From Polynucleobacter acidiphobus (GTDB lineage: Bacteria > Pseudomonadota > Gammaproteobacteria > Burkholderiales > Burkholderiaceae): DNA of 64,000 bases. The notes beneath the pieces were generated by a model. It searched no databases. It was given only the letters and a program-made list of their open reading frames with translations, and was not told where the DNA came from. The position numbers and the translations under genes were made by a program. Shown piece by piece: positions 18,320-28,280 of this stretch. The stretch lies in NCBI RefSeq assembly GCF_003065385.1, contig NZ_CP023277.1, positions 262,019-326,018 of the forward strand, read 5' to 3'. Every line of letters begins with the position of its first letter. The stretch's first letter is position 1.

Positions 18320-19081
18320 ATGCCTCGCACGACAACATTAAAGCCATCTAAGGTGAGTACTAAAACAGCCACTCGTAAAACTCGCAAAAGCGACGAGGGC
18401 GTGCCACTGTCGCAAGTGATTCGTAGGCGCATTCAAGCAAAGAAATCTCGCTTTCATGCCAACGACAATATTGCGCAGTTCATTGAGCCCGGTGAGATCG
18501 ATGGCTTGATTGATGAGGTGGCGGGTAAGCTCCAAGGAGTCCTTGAGAGTTTAGTAATTGATACCGAGAGTGATCACAATACGCGTGGTACCGCCTATCG
18601 CGTCGCGAAGATGTATGTCAATGAAGTGTTCGCTGGGCGCTATACACCGCAACCGAGTCTTACACGTTTTCCGAATGTCAGTCGCTTAAATGAACTCATG
18701 ATCATCGGACCAATAGCTGTTAAGAGTGCGTGCTCGCACCATCTGTGTCCGATTATGGGGCGCGTGTGGATTGGAGTCTTGCCTGACAAGCAAACGGCGC
18801 TGATTGGCTTGTCTAAATACGCTCGCATCACCGAATGGGTGATGTGTCGGCCACAGATTCAGGAGGAGGCCGTCGTTGAGCTTGCCAATATCCTCGAAGA
18901 GAAGATGAAGCCCACTGGATTGGCACTTGTCATGGAAGCCGATCACTTTTGCATGCAATGGCGCGGCGTGAAGGATCTCAATTCCAAGATGGTGAATAGT
19001 GTGATGCGCGGTTCATTCTTAAAAGATGCGAATCTGCGCCGAGAGTTCTTAGCTCTCATGGACAAGCAGCAAGGTAAGTAA
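18320..19081 (+). CDS. folE: GTP cyclohydrolase I
   Basis: Makes 7,8-dihydroneopterin triphosphate for folate synthesis. The catalytic domain shows the zinc ligands in VKSACSHHLCPIMGRVWIGVLP and the C in HFCMQWRGVKD, plus GLSKYARITEWVMCRPQIQEE. At 253 residues it carries a basic, low-complexity N-terminal extension of about 40 residues (Thr/Lys/Ser-rich) upstream of the usual start of homology, so a later start cannot be excluded. Confidence 0.94.
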   Translation: MPRTTTLKPSKVSTKTATRKTRKSDEGVPLSQVIRRRIQAKKSRFHANDNIAQFIEPGEIDGLIDEVAGKLQGVLESLVIDTESDHNTRGTAYRVAKMYVNEVFAGRYTPQPSLTRFPNVSRLNELMIIGPIAVKSACSHHLCPIMGRVWIGVLPDKQTALIGLSKYARITEWVMCRPQIQEEAVVELANILEEKMKPTGLALVMEADHFCMQWRGVKDLNSKMVNSVMRGSFLKDANLRREFLALMDKQQGK

Positions 19082-19156
19082 TAATTAACATTACTTATCA
19101 TTTAATGGTTTGAATTAAGTCGGCTTATTTAATTACTCTTGATTGATCATTAATCA

Positions 19157-20287
19157 ATGAATCAAAATAAAAAAATTGCTCTCGTTACCGGTATTACCGG
19201 ACAGGATGGCTCTTACTTAGCGGAGTTCTTATTAGAAAAGGGCTACGTGGTGCATGGCATTAAACGACGTGCCTCCCTGTTTAATACCGATCGTATTGAT
19301 CACTTGTATCAAGACCCCCACATTAATCACCGTAACTTTGTATTGCACTACGGAGATCTCACCGATACCAGTAATTTGATCCGGATTGTGCAACAAACCC
19401 AACCCGATGAAATTTATAATTTAGGGGCGCAAAGCCATGTAGCCGTCTCTTTTGAGTCTCCCGAGTACACGGCCGATACCGATGCGATTGGGGCGCTGCG
19501 CATCCTAGAGGCCATTCGGATTTTAGGGCTTGAGAAGAAAACCCGGTTTTATCAAGCCTCGACCTCTGAGCTCTATGGTCTCGTGCAGGAGATTCCGCAA
19601 AAAGAAACCACGCCGTTTTATCCGAGAAGCCCCTATGCAGTCGCTAAGCTCTACGCCTATTGGATTACCGTGAACTACCGCGAAGCCTATGGAATGTATA
19701 CCTGCAACGGCATTCTTTTTAACCACGAGTCTGAGCGCCGCGGCGAGACCTTTGTAACCCGTAAGATTACCCGAGGACTTGCGAATATCGCCCAAGGCAT
19801 TGAACAGTGCCTCTACATGGGTAATATTGATGCGCTACGCGATTGGGGTCATGCCAAAGACTATGTGCGGATGCAGTGGTTGATGCTCCAGCAAGACAAG
19901 CCAGACGATTTTGTGATTGCCACTGGTGTGCAATACAGTGTGCGCGATTTCATTCAAAAGAGTGCGAATGAGTTAGGGATCACACTCACATTTGAAGGCA
20001 AAGCCGAAGCCGAGAAGGCGATCGTGGTGAAGATTGAAGGAAATAAAGCACCTGCTTTAAAGGTAGGCGATGTGATTGTGCGCATTGACCCGCATTACTA
20101 TCGCCCCACCGAAGTCGAAACCCTATTGGGCGATCCCAGTAAGGCCAAGCAAAAACTCGGCTGGGTCCCCGAGATTACCTTAGAGCAAATGATTGCTGAG
20201 ATGATTTCGCATGACCTCGATGTGGCCAAACAAATGGCGCTCTTGCGCCAACACGGCTACAGCATCTCGGTGGGTAAAGAAAACTAA
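19157..20287 (+). CDS. gmd: GDP-mannose 4,6-dehydratase
   Basis: First step from GDP-mannose to GDP-L-fucose and related sugars. An extended SDR of 376 residues: NADP motif [20 protein letters not shown] near residue 13, [20 protein letters not shown], catalytic STSELYG and [15 protein letters not shown], then [21 protein letters not shown]. It opens the surface-polysaccharide region; fcl follows after 38 bases. Confidence 0.96.
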   Translation: MNQNKKIALVTGITGQDGSYLAEFLLEKGYVVHGIKRRASLFNTDRIDHLYQDPHINHRNFVLHYGDLTDTSNLIRIVQQTQPDEIYNLGAQSHVAVSFESPEYTADTDAIGALRILEAIRILGLEKKTRFYQASTSELYGLVQEIPQKETTPFYPRSPYAVAKLYAYWITVNYREAYGMYTCNGILFNHESERRGETFVTRKITRGLANIAQGIEQCLYMGNIDALRDWGHAKDYVRMQWLMLQQDKPDDFVIATGVQYSVRDFIQKSANELGITLTFEGKAEAEKAIVVKIEGNKAPALKVGDVIVRIDPHYYRPTEVETLLGDPSKAKQKLGWVPEITLEQMIAEMISHDLDVAKQMALLRQHGYSISVGKEN

Positions 20288-20325
20288 ACCCGTCTCAATC
20301 AACTCTGTAGGCAGACCAATCTTTT

Positions 20326-21309
20326 ATGACCGATTCTTCAAAAGAGCGTGTCTATATCGCGGGTCACCGCGGCATGGTGGGATCTGCGATTGTTCGTGAG
20401 CTTACGCGTAAGGGCTATACCGATTTGGTGGTTCGCACGCATCACGAATTGGATCTGACCGATCAAGCGGCCGTCAGACACTTTTTTGAAACTGAGAAAC
20501 CGACCCAGGTATATCTTGCCGCTGCCAAGGTCGGTGGGATTCATGCGAACAATACCTATCCCGCAGAGTTTATTTACGACAACTTGATGATGCAAAGTAA
20601 TGTAATTCATCAGGCATTTTTAAGTGGGGTCAAAAAACTCCTCTTTTTAGGATCGAGCTGCATTTATCCGCGCTTAGCACCGCAACCCATGAGCGAAGAT
20701 GTGCTACTCACGGGAAAGTTAGAGTCCACCAATGAGCCCTATGCGATTGCCAAAATTGCCGGGATCAAAATGTGCGAGAGCTATAACCGGCAGTATGGAA
20801 AAAGTCATGGAATTGATTACCGCTCGGTGATGCCCACCAATCTCTACGGTCCTGGGGATAATTATCACCCCGAAAATAGCCATGTGATTCCAGCACTCAT
20901 TCGTCGATTTCATGAGGCAAAGCAACGCGGGGACGCACAAGTCGCCATCTGGGGTAGTGGCAAACCCTATCGCGAGTTTTTGTATGTGGATGACATGGCA
21001 AGAGCTTCGGTCTTTGTGATGGAGCTCGATCAAGCACGTTATCATCAAGTCACCGAGCCCATGCAAAGTCATCTGAATGTAGGCTATGGTTCAGACGTGA
21101 CGATTGCCGAACTGGCCCAAGCGGTAGCCAACGCGATTGGTTATAGCGGCGCGATTGTTTACGATGCAACGAAGCCCGATGGTTCTCCAAAAAAATTGAT
21201 GAGTTCCAAGCGTCTTAATGCCTTAGGCTGGAAACCCAGTGTTTCGCTTGAGGCTGGCTTGACATTAGCTTATGAAGATTTTTGTAAGTCTCAAAACATT
21301 CAATCTTAG
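20326..21309 (+). CDS. fcl: GDP-L-fucose synthase
   Basis: Epimerises and reduces the gmd product to GDP-L-fucose. The 327-residue SDR has [18 protein letters not shown] (cofactor loop), [37 protein letters not shown], and catalytic [15 protein letters not shown] with Tyr and Lys. It sits immediately behind gmd, as usual for this pair. Confidence 0.96.
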   Translation: MTDSSKERVYIAGHRGMVGSAIVRELTRKGYTDLVVRTHHELDLTDQAAVRHFFETEKPTQVYLAAAKVGGIHANNTYPAEFIYDNLMMQSNVIHQAFLSGVKKLLFLGSSCIYPRLAPQPMSEDVLLTGKLESTNEPYAIAKIAGIKMCESYNRQYGKSHGIDYRSVMPTNLYGPGDNYHPENSHVIPALIRRFHEAKQRGDAQVAIWGSGKPYREFLYVDDMARASVFVMELDQARYHQVTEPMQSHLNVGYGSDVTIAELAQAVANAIGYSGAIVYDATKPDGSPKKLMSSKRLNALGWKPSVSLEAGLTLAYEDFCKSQNIQS

Positions 21310-21430
21310 TTGATCTGAGAATTATTCTCATTTAAAAAATCAATCAAATCAGTCACTTATAAAACACTACGATGAGTGTTGATTTGTGTTTTAAGATTCC
21401 ATTTGCAGTTTTTTAGAACACGGAGAATCC

Positions 21431-21736
21431 ATGAAAAACACACGTCGTCAATTTTTGATCATGTCTGCTGCTGGTGCAGCAACTTTGTCCCTCAATAACT
21501 TGGCTCACGCCCAAGCCATGGTTGCTGAGACCGATCCACAAGCACAGGCTTTAGGTTATAAAGCTGATACCACCAAGGTCGATACCAAGAAGTATCCTAA
21601 GCATGCCAATACTCAACGTTGCGATAACTGTGCGTTGTATCAACCAAAAGGCGCTGCTGCTGGCGGTTGCAGCCTTTTTGCTGGTAAGCAAGTGGCCGCT
21701 GCAGGCTGGTGTTCTGCTTGGGCTAAGAAGGCCTAA
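21431..21736 (+). CDS. High-potential iron-sulfur protein (HiPIP)
   Basis: A periplasmic 4Fe-4S electron carrier. The N-terminus has a twin-arginine-like export signal (NTRRQFLIMSAAGAATLSL). The mature part is small with four cluster cysteines: C64 and C67 (RCDNCALYQ), C80 (GGCSLFAGKQV) and C94 (GWCSAW). At 101 residues it is normal. It appears monocistronic, followed by a strong hairpin terminator, and has no visible tie to the polysaccharide genes around it. Confidence 0.94.
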   Translation: MKNTRRQFLIMSAAGAATLSLNNLAHAQAMVAETDPQAQALGYKADTTKVDTKKYPKHANTQRCDNCALYQPKGAAAGGCSLFAGKQVAAAGWCSAWAKKA

Positions 21737-21786
21737 TCGCCTAATTTCCCAAAAGATTCAACATCGCTTCGGTGTTGAGCCAAACA

Positions 21787-21820
21787 AAAATGGCGCTCAT
21801 TTGAGCGCCATTTTCTATTC
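21787..21820 (+). terminator. Bidirectional intrinsic terminator between HiPIP and rubrerythrin genes
   Basis: Perfect 13-base arms AAAATGGCGCTCA (21787-21799) and TGAGCGCCATTTT (21802-21814) around a two-base loop, with A/T tracts on both sides. It lies between the convergent HiPIP and rubrerythrin genes and can serve both. Confidence 0.9.
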
Positions 21821-21836
21821 CTAAAGAAATTTCAGA

Positions 21837-22274
21837 TTAGGAATTTGCCAAGTGTGCTTCGAGGGTCTTGGTGAACTTGTTGGCGTGGCTGCGCTCAGCC
21901 TTTGCTAAAGTCTCGAACCAATCAGCGATCTCGTCAAAGCCTTCTTCACGAGCGGTCTTGGCCATGCCTGGGTACATATCGGTGTACTCATGGGTCTCAC
22001 CAGCAATCGCTGCTTGGAGAGCCTCAGCAACGGTCTTAGCAGGCATACCAGTACCTGGCTCGCCAGCACCACCATTGATCAAATACTCCATGTGACCATG
22101 GGCGTGACCGGTCTCACCTTCGGCGGTGGAGCGGAAAACAGCAGCTACGTCGTTTGCGCCAGCAATGTCAGCCTGGTTTGCGAAGTACAAATAACGACGG
22201 TTAGCTTGGGATTCACCAGCAAATGCTTCTTTTAACGACTGTTCAGTCTTGGTACCTTTTACCGACTTAGCCAT
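21837..22274 (-). CDS. Rubrerythrin-family diiron protein
   Basis: 145 residues, a ferritin-like four-helix diiron domain without a rubredoxin domain. Iron-ligand helices are visible: [19 protein letters not shown] (first Glu about 20), [17 protein letters not shown] (about 51-58), then [21 protein letters not shown] and [14 protein letters not shown]. Such proteins reduce peroxide in the cytosol. A strong AAGGAG site precedes the ATG. Confidence 0.93.
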   Translation of the reverse strand: MAKSVKGTKTEQSLKEAFAGESQANRRYLYFANQADIAGANDVAAVFRSTAEGETGHAHGHMEYLINGGAGEPGTGMPAKTVAEALQAAIAGETHEYTDMYPGMAKTAREEGFDEIADWFETLAKAERSHANKFTKTLEAHLANS

Positions 22275-22596
22275 ATAATCTCCTTAATAATCAATAGGTT
22301 AAAAAACTAGAGGAGGATAGGATCTGACAAATAAAAAGAAAAATCCTACTCACACCACATCACTATTATGGAAAAGAAACGCTAGCGAATAATCGTATTT
22401 TTATATAGAGTTGATAGAAAAAATCAACCTATTTAGTAATATAGATTAAATAAATCAATCGGTTAGCTTTCAATAATCTAATTGCTACTGATGGCGGTGC
22501 TTTGCATACCAATTCAAAGTTACTCCAAAGGAATAATTTTGATGATGTATTTAAGGTCTATCGGATAATAAAGGGCTGTTGATCACTTCAATCTCT
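22275..22596. other. AT-rich divergent promoter region between rubrerythrin and manC
   Basis: About 320 bases with no credible frame. It must hold the leftward rubrerythrin promoter and a rightward promoter for manC and the genes behind it. It is AT-rich in 22330-22480. I see no strong inverted repeat. Confidence 0.4.
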
Positions 22597-24072
22597 ATGA
22601 GCATTCCTACAAAAATTGTTCCTGTCATTCTGTGTGGGGGGTCGGGCACCCGATTGTGGCCACTATCTCGTGCGGGATTTCCAAAACAGTTTTTGGTACT
22701 TTCTGGGACCCAAAGCTTATTTCAGCAAGCCTTTCTGCGTTTGCAATCTCTGGCTTCCAAAGAGATCGAAATTGATAAAAATCTGATTGTCACCAACGAA
22801 GAACAACGGTTCTTGGCGCTCGATCAACTGCTCGAGTTAAAAGCTCAGATGTCAATCAAGGCACCAATTCGTTTTTTACTCGAGCCACAGGGCAAAAATA
22901 CAGCCCCCGCACTCACTTTGGCTGCCTTGGACGCCTTGGAAGTCAATCAAGATCCCATCTTGGTCATTACGCCGGCTGATCAAACGATTCAAGATCAAGA
23001 CGGGTTTACAAAGGCATTACATAAAGCCATTGATGTTGCAAAAGATGGTGCGATTGCGATATTGGGAATCGAGCCCACCAAACCGGAGATAGGGTATGGC
23101 TACATTCAGGTCGATAACCAATTAAACCGAGGCGCGCATTCCGTGATCCGCTTTACCGAAAAACCCAATCTTGAGACAGCCAAGCAATATCTGGACCAAG
23201 GCGGCTTTTATTGGAATAGCGGTATGTTTGTTCTAAAGGCAAGCCTTTGGTTAAAAGCGCTCAATCTCTTTCGTGACGATATTGCGGATATGACCGAGAA
23301 GGCATGGAAAAACCATCAAGTGGATACCTTAAGCCAAGTCGAGTTTGTGCGTCCTAACAAAGAACTTTTCTCGCAGATCCCAGCGGAATCAATCGACTAC
23401 GCCGTTATTGAAAAATGTCCGCAGTCTGATATTCCAATCCAGATGGTGCCCCTCAACGCGGGTTGGAATGATCTCGGTGCTTGGGATGCGGTCTGGCAAG
23501 TGGCCGAACAAAGCGCGGAGGGTAATGCCGCGATCGGGGATGTGCTCTCTGCCAATACTACAAACACGCTAGTAATTGCCAATCATCGCTTAGTGAGCAC
23601 CGTGGGCGTGAATGACCTCATCGTGATCGAGACTGCTGATGCAGTACTCGTCGCTAATAAAGAGCAAAGCCAAGACGTTAAGGCGATTGTGAGTCAACTC
23701 GAGGCAAGTAAGCGCGAAGAGAAAAATCTGCACCGCAAAGTCCATCGACCCTGGGGCTGGTATGACAGTGTGGATGAGGGCGAGCGCTTTAAAGTGAAAC
23801 GCATTCAAGTGAAGCCCGGAGCAAGTTTATCGTTGCAAATGCATCACCACCGTGCGGAACATTGGATTGTCGTGAAAGGTACCGCAGAAATTACCAACGG
23901 CGATCAAGTCATCACCCTCAATGAAAATCAAAGTACCTACATTCCCCAAGGGCAAAAGCATCGCCTCACCAATCCGGGTACGACCCCGCTAGAAATCATT
24001 GAGGTGCAATCGGGTAGCTACCTGGGGGAAGACGACATTGTGCGTTTTGAAGACACCTTCGGACGTAAATGA
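22597..24072 (+). CDS. manC: Mannose-1-phosphate guanylyltransferase / mannose-6-phosphate isomerase
   Basis: Supplies GDP-mannose for gmd. The N-terminal nucleotidyltransferase domain begins IVPVILCGGSGTRLWPLSR, with PKQFL shortly after and the LVITPADQ and FTEKP motifs further in. The C-terminal cupin isomerase domain begins around HRPWGWYDSVDEGERFKVKR and contains LSLQMHHHRAEHWIVVKGTAE. I prefer ATG at 22597 (491 residues); a TTG at 22579 would add six residues. It is separated from gmd/fcl by HiPIP and rubrerythrin. Confidence 0.95.
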   Translation: MSIPTKIVPVILCGGSGTRLWPLSRAGFPKQFLVLSGTQSLFQQAFLRLQSLASKEIEIDKNLIVTNEEQRFLALDQLLELKAQMSIKAPIRFLLEPQGKNTAPALTLAALDALEVNQDPILVITPADQTIQDQDGFTKALHKAIDVAKDGAIAILGIEPTKPEIGYGYIQVDNQLNRGAHSVIRFTEKPNLETAKQYLDQGGFYWNSGMFVLKASLWLKALNLFRDDIADMTEKAWKNHQVDTLSQVEFVRPNKELFSQIPAESIDYAVIEKCPQSDIPIQMVPLNAGWNDLGAWDAVWQVAEQSAEGNAAIGDVLSANTTNTLVIANHRLVSTVGVNDLIVIETADAVLVANKEQSQDVKAIVSQLEASKREEKNLHRKVHRPWGWYDSVDEGERFKVKRIQVKPGASLSLQMHHHRAEHWIVVKGTAEITNGDQVITLNENQSTYIPQGQKHRLTNPGTTPLEIIEVQSGSYLGEDDIVRFEDTFGRK

Positions 24073-24091
24073 CAATAGAACTACATTTTTT

Positions 24092-25129
24092 ATGCAGGCA
24101 ATGAATTCTCTCGGGCGAACTCAACAAAAAAAGCCACTCGCCTCAATTGTCCTTCTGACCTTCAATCAAGAACACTTTGTTGGGGATGCTCTACGAAGTC
24201 TCTTGAATCAAGATTATGAAAATCTTGAAATTGTGATTAGTGATGATTGCTCAAGAGATGGCACATGGAATCAAATTCAGAAAATACTGAATAGTTACAC
24301 AGGTACTAAAAAAATCATCACTAATCAGAATCCCATTAACTTAGGTATTGTTCGAAATTATGAGGCTGCTTTTCGTAAAACGTCTGGCGAATTAATTTTT
24401 ATGGCGGCAGGTGATGATATTTCATTACCAAATCGTTGCTCACGTTCGATTGAATTTTGGTTGAGTTGCGATAAAGACTATGACCTGGTCGCTGCTGACG
24501 CGGTTGATATGTCGTATACAGGAGAATACCTTCGCATCAAAGAAAATGATCCCCTCGAAGATTGGACCATCCAGAGGTGGTTTAAGCGCAGACCCTATTT
24601 CTTTGGGGCAAGTCAAATGATTACCCGAAGACTCTTAAGTTTGGCACCGCTTAATCATAATCTTCCCTACGAAGACCAGTGTCTGGTTTTTAGGTCTTTA
24701 CTGATGGCCGGGGCCATTCGACTTCCTGAAGCCTTGGTGTGCCATCGGCGCGGTGGGTTGACCCAATCGATTGGCTTTAAAATACAATTTGGCCAAGGTA
24801 GATCTCAAATTAGTAAAGATATGTTGGGAGAATTAGCTGAGTTAGATCAATTCTTGAGCGATGCAACGGCTCTCAATAAATGTTCTGAAGTTGAAGACGC
24901 GGTTCGGCAAAGAATGATTTATTGTCAAATCATTATTGAACTTTTTAAAGCTCCAATATCCATCCAAGCGGCTAAAAAATTTTGGCAAAGTCCACATATT
25001 TCAGTAAATCTCAAATTACGCTATCTACGCTACTATTTTTTTTATCCGATCCTGGCAATCGCTCACTACCTTCGCGATATCTTTCGCATGGTCAGAAGTT
25101 TAATTGCCCATGGGCGTCTTAATAAATAA
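24092..25129 (+). CDS. Glycosyltransferase family 2
   Basis: A GT-A fold transferase, 345 residues from the ATG at 24092 (the open frame extends upstream into manC but that part is not credible). The start is LASIVLLTFNQEHFVGDALRSLL, then IVISDDCSRDGT and the metal-binding GDDISLPNRC. The middle has YEDQCLVFRSLL (GT2 acid-base region), and the C-terminus is hydrophobic/basic. The acceptor and donor sugars cannot be told from sequence. Confidence 0.9.
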   Translation: MQAMNSLGRTQQKKPLASIVLLTFNQEHFVGDALRSLLNQDYENLEIVISDDCSRDGTWNQIQKILNSYTGTKKIITNQNPINLGIVRNYEAAFRKTSGELIFMAAGDDISLPNRCSRSIEFWLSCDKDYDLVAADAVDMSYTGEYLRIKENDPLEDWTIQRWFKRRPYFFGASQMITRRLLSLAPLNHNLPYEDQCLVFRSLLMAGAIRLPEALVCHRRGGLTQSIGFKIQFGQGRSQISKDMLGELAELDQFLSDATALNKCSEVEDAVRQRMIYCQIIIELFKAPISIQAAKKFWQSPHISVNLKLRYLRYYFFYPILAIAHYLRDIFRMVRSLIAHGRLNK

Positions 25130-25158
25130 TGCTTAGCAACTGAATCAGACATAACTCA

Positions 25159-26586
25159 ATGATTAAAAATCGACCATTACTTGAGGATGGCAAGGATCGC
25201 GAAGTTCCGGTACCACCCACAATACGATTGGGATTGGTGATTGCATTTGCACTGTTATGGGCTATCTGGATTCAGCCCCATACTATTGCGCTACGTCACG
25301 TATTATTGACGGTGGGATCGCTGCTGGGCTTGTATGTCATTATTCAAAATCGTTCGCTCATGCGAACTAAGGAGGCTATCCCGGTTTATCTCATGGGGAC
25401 CCTCTTTTTGTGGGTTACTTTCCACTTATTCTTTTTAAATAGCAAATTTGAGCTCCAACTTGATGAATATTTAACCATATGGAAGAGAATTTTGTGGGCC
25501 GCACCGTTTGCAATTGGCCTAGGAATTGCTCTTGGATCAAAACAAAATCTAATAGGCGAAACACAAAAAGGATCCAACAAACAATATTTAATAGTCTGGT
25601 GGATTTTTTACTTAGGCATTGCCACCCCGACCATCATTTATTTAACTCGGGCCTTACTAATGATGATGGCCGGCAAATTCGGCTGGACACTACCAAATTA
25701 TGCAATGCTGCTGCCTATTCCATCCACCTGGCACATACCCAAGATGGGCTACATCTTCTTTTGTTTACCGGCACTGGCAATCGCCTGCAGTCAATTCGTA
25801 ATTCTTTTCAATCAAAAATCCCGTTTTATTGTTTACTACGCTGGCATCTACGCGGCGACTATTCTGGCAGTGTTTCTTGTTTTTTATTTAGAAAATGCCA
25901 AGAATGGATTTGCCTATGCGACCAGCCTGTGCCTATTGATGCTGGCAGTTGTTTCCTTAAAGAACCGTTTCAATTGGGGCTGGCGCAACGGTGCCATTCT
26001 TTTGCTGAGCTTGGGCATCGCTGGTATTTTATTGGTTCAACACGTGAAGCAAAACGATTCATGGAGAACACTATTCGCCGATATCAAGGTCGCAACGCAG
26101 CTCGAAGAAATCGATGCATGGAAGGACTATGGCGCAAGGGGATTGCCAAAAAACGAAATGGGTTCAGTAGTAAGTGTTACAAACTATACGCGCGCTGCCT
26201 GGGCCCAGGTGGCGATCCAGCTTATTCTTGAGAGGCCGTTGGGTTATGGCCTGCTTTACCAGTCTTTTGGGCATTTTGCCAAAGAGAAGTGGGCAAACTC
26301 AACCCTAGATACCTCTCATAGCGCCTGGCTTGACCTCACCCTCGCCATCGGCATCCCCGGGATAGTCTTGGTACTTGCCTCCGCCGCATTGGCCTTTAAA
26401 AATTTATTCCAACGAGAGTCGAATTCTTTCACAGTTGCTACGCTGTGGATGATGCTAAGCATCTTCATGCTGATGATAACAACCGAGGTTGCTCGGCAAG
26501 TGTACATAGAGGCTTTATTTTTTGTAATTCTTCTAGTGGCTGGAATGGGCATCGCTTCCTTAAATCGATTTAAGTTAAAGTGCTAG
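25159..26586 (+). CDS. O-antigen ligase/polymerase-like membrane protein (Wzy_C)
   Basis: 475 residues with about ten to twelve hydrophobic helices and a large periplasmic loop at about 300-390, typical of WaaL/Wzy. The conserved ligase/polymerase region shows RPLGYGLLYQSFGHFAKEK followed by TSHSAWLDLTLAIGIPGIVL, with the His of TSHS expected to be functional. It acts at the periplasmic face. WaaL ligase and Wzy polymerase cannot be separated on sequence alone; a second Wzy-like protein is at 41033. Confidence 0.85.
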   Translation: MIKNRPLLEDGKDREVPVPPTIRLGLVIAFALLWAIWIQPHTIALRHVLLTVGSLLGLYVIIQNRSLMRTKEAIPVYLMGTLFLWVTFHLFFLNSKFELQLDEYLTIWKRILWAAPFAIGLGIALGSKQNLIGETQKGSNKQYLIVWWIFYLGIATPTIIYLTRALLMMMAGKFGWTLPNYAMLLPIPSTWHIPKMGYIFFCLPALAIACSQFVILFNQKSRFIVYYAGIYAATILAVFLVFYLENAKNGFAYATSLCLLMLAVVSLKNRFNWGWRNGAILLLSLGIAGILLVQHVKQNDSWRTLFADIKVATQLEEIDAWKDYGARGLPKNEMGSVVSVTNYTRAAWAQVAIQLILERPLGYGLLYQSFGHFAKEKWANSTLDTSHSAWLDLTLAIGIPGIVLVLASAALAFKNLFQRESNSFTVATLWMMLSIFMLMITTEVARQVYIEALFFVILLVAGMGIASLNRFKLKC

Positions 26587-26655
26587 CAACGTTCAATTGA
26601 GGCCCCTGACTCTTAAATCATTTAAAAATAAGTAATACTCCTTTATCGTACATTC

Positions 26656-27513
26656 ATGCCAATCAACGACTCCCAATCAACCCCGTCGGCTCAGCTAGAC
26701 GATGAACTATCGCTCCTCGACATCATCGAGTTCATGCAAGAGAGCTGGAAAACCATCGTCGGGTTCACGGTGCTCGGCATCGCAGGCGCTGGTCTTTATC
26801 TTTGGGCGGTCCCCAAGCAGTACGAGGCGAGCGCCCAAATCAAGATGGCGCAGATCGCAAACTTCAACAACAACAACAACATTAACCCCCTGGGCATCAA
26901 CATCGAGGAACCGCAGGCGCTCATCGTCCGCATGGCGCTGCCGACCTCCTACCCCAAGGAGACCATCGCGCTCTGCGGCATGGTCGACCAAAAGGACCCC
27001 GAACTCACACTCGCGAGCAAGGCAAAGCTTTCCATCCCCAAGGGGGTGGGCGGGACCGTGGACCTAAAAGTTCGTGACGCCTCCAAAGAAATTGCCAAGG
27101 CCTGCACAAACGCCGTCTACCAGTTGATCAAGTCAAGTCAGGCCCAGCTCGTGGCCCCCTACATCGACGAGGCCAGCAAAAAATTAAAGATCGAGGAGGA
27201 GCGCCTAGGCCGCGCCACTCAGGTCATCGCCAAGGCCGACAAGTCGGGCGCCGCCGTGAGCGCCGCCTACCTCGCCACCCGCGACGAGATCCGCTACCTG
27301 CTCGACCAAATCTCGAACCTGCAAAGCATCATCACCGGCAACGAAAGCCGCGCCGCCCACCTCACCGCACCGATCTACCTAAAGGACGAGCCGGTCTTCC
27401 CCCAAAAGCGCAATAGCCTTTTAATTGGGCTACTGCTCGGGGGCCTCCTAGGACTGGTCTTCACCCTGGCACGCAAGTGGTACCGATCCAACCGCACGGC
27501 CTTAAAACATTAA
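26656..27513 (+). CDS. wzz: Wzz-domain polysaccharide chain-length regulator
   Basis: 285 residues with the polysaccharide co-polymerase layout: N-terminal ELSLLDIIEFMQESWKTIVG, first membrane helix at about 33-52, the QYEASAQIKMA beta strand, a helical periplasmic middle (about 150-230) and a second helix near 255-273, ending in a basic tail. There is no tyrosine kinase domain. Base composition and codon use are markedly GC-rich compared with the preceding ligase gene, suggesting a different history. Confidence 0.88.
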   Translation: MPINDSQSTPSAQLDDELSLLDIIEFMQESWKTIVGFTVLGIAGAGLYLWAVPKQYEASAQIKMAQIANFNNNNNINPLGINIEEPQALIVRMALPTSYPKETIALCGMVDQKDPELTLASKAKLSIPKGVGGTVDLKVRDASKEIAKACTNAVYQLIKSSQAQLVAPYIDEASKKLKIEEERLGRATQVIAKADKSGAAVSAAYLATRDEIRYLLDQISNLQSIITGNESRAAHLTAPIYLKDEPVFPQKRNSLLIGLLLGGLLGLVFTLARKWYRSNRTALKH

Positions 27514-27685
27514 AACCTTAAATTGCCCCGTAGCCCCAAAGCGCTCGCGCTCTGTCGCACCCACGGTACAGGGCCCGCCTGTTGCAGGCTATATATTCCC
27601 TGCATTCCTCCGACTGAGCGATTGAAGGAATCACTACCCTTCAAAATCAATTAACCCACCTAAAAAAGTACAGCCCCAAAAAACC

Positions 27686-27714
27686 TGTTCACACCCTGAA
27701 CAACTGGTTATAAT
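27686..27714 (+). promoter_or_regulatory. Palindrome TGTTCA-N5-TGAACA and -10 box before the first EPS MarR gene
   Basis: TGTTCA (27686-27691), five bases, TGAACA (27697-27702), then a consensus TATAAT at 27709-27714. The palindrome covers the expected -35 position. The same 17-base pattern precedes the second EPS MarR gene at 28502-28518, so it is probably the binding site of one or both regulators. Confidence 0.65.
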
Positions 27715-27791
27715 ATTTTTAATCATTAACCCATTGCGGTAAAACTCAACAATCGTAAAACCCATCCACCGTAAACCCGCAAGATAGCCCC

Positions 27792-28280
27792 ATGACCGCA
27801 GCCGCCACCAGTCATTGCCCAGAAGTATCGGCCCAGCGACCACAGAAGTTGCCGGCAGAAGGGTCGTTACATTCAACCAAGGTCTCGGAGGTACACCTCA
27901 GGTTATTAAGTCTGCTCGAGCAAAACCCCGCCTGGACCCAGCGCCAATTGGCTGACGCCCTAGGGGTAAGCCTTGGCAAGACCAACTACTGCCTGCGTGC
28001 CTTACGGGACAAGGGCCTCGTCAAGTGGGGCAACTTCTCGCAAAACCCCAACAAGTTTCAGTACATGCACCTCCTAACCCCCAAGGGCATCGCCCAAAAG
28101 CTGCAGATGACCGCCCACTTCTTGCAGCGCAAGGAGCGCGAGTTCGAGGAGTTGCGTATCGAGATCGCGCGCCTGCGTGCAGAGCTTGGTGAAATGAATA
28201 CCATCTCCGTTGCTGTAATACCGACGCTGGTGGAAAGCCCTCCGCCTAGCGCGAGCGCTCCAGTGGGGCAAACCGCATGA
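27792..28280 (+). CDS. EPS-associated MarR-family transcriptional regulator (GC-rich copy)
   Basis: 162 residues. A disordered N-terminus of about 30 residues precedes a winged HTH: LRLLSLLEQNPAWTQRQLADALGVSLGKTNYCLRALRDKGLVKW, then the wing NPNKFQYMHLLTPKGIAQK and a dimerising helix FLQRKEREFEELRIEIARLR. This is the pattern of the EPS-associated MarR class found at exosortase/polysaccharide loci. It is paralogous to the protein at 28630. It is likely autoregulated through the palindrome at 27686-27702. Confidence 0.88.
   Translation: MTAAATSHCPEVSAQRPQKLPAEGSLHSTKVSEVHLRLLSLLEQNPAWTQRQLADALGVSLGKTNYCLRALRDKGLVKWGNFSQNPNKFQYMHLLTPKGIAQKLQMTAHFLQRKEREFEELRIEIARLRAELGEMNTISVAVIPTLVESPPPSASAPVGQTA

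Noticed and set aside
23999..24091. Upstream extension of the GT2 glycosyltransferase frame into manC
   Set aside because: Overlaps manC coding and has no homology-like content; ATG at 24092 fits better.
25479..26231. 250-codon plus-strand frame within the O-antigen ligase gene
   Set aside because: Alternate-frame shadow; the ligase frame has membrane helices and the Wzy_C motif.
26702..27067. Long serine/arginine-rich frame within wzz
   Set aside because: Shadow of the GC-rich wzz gene, which has clear Wzz architecture.
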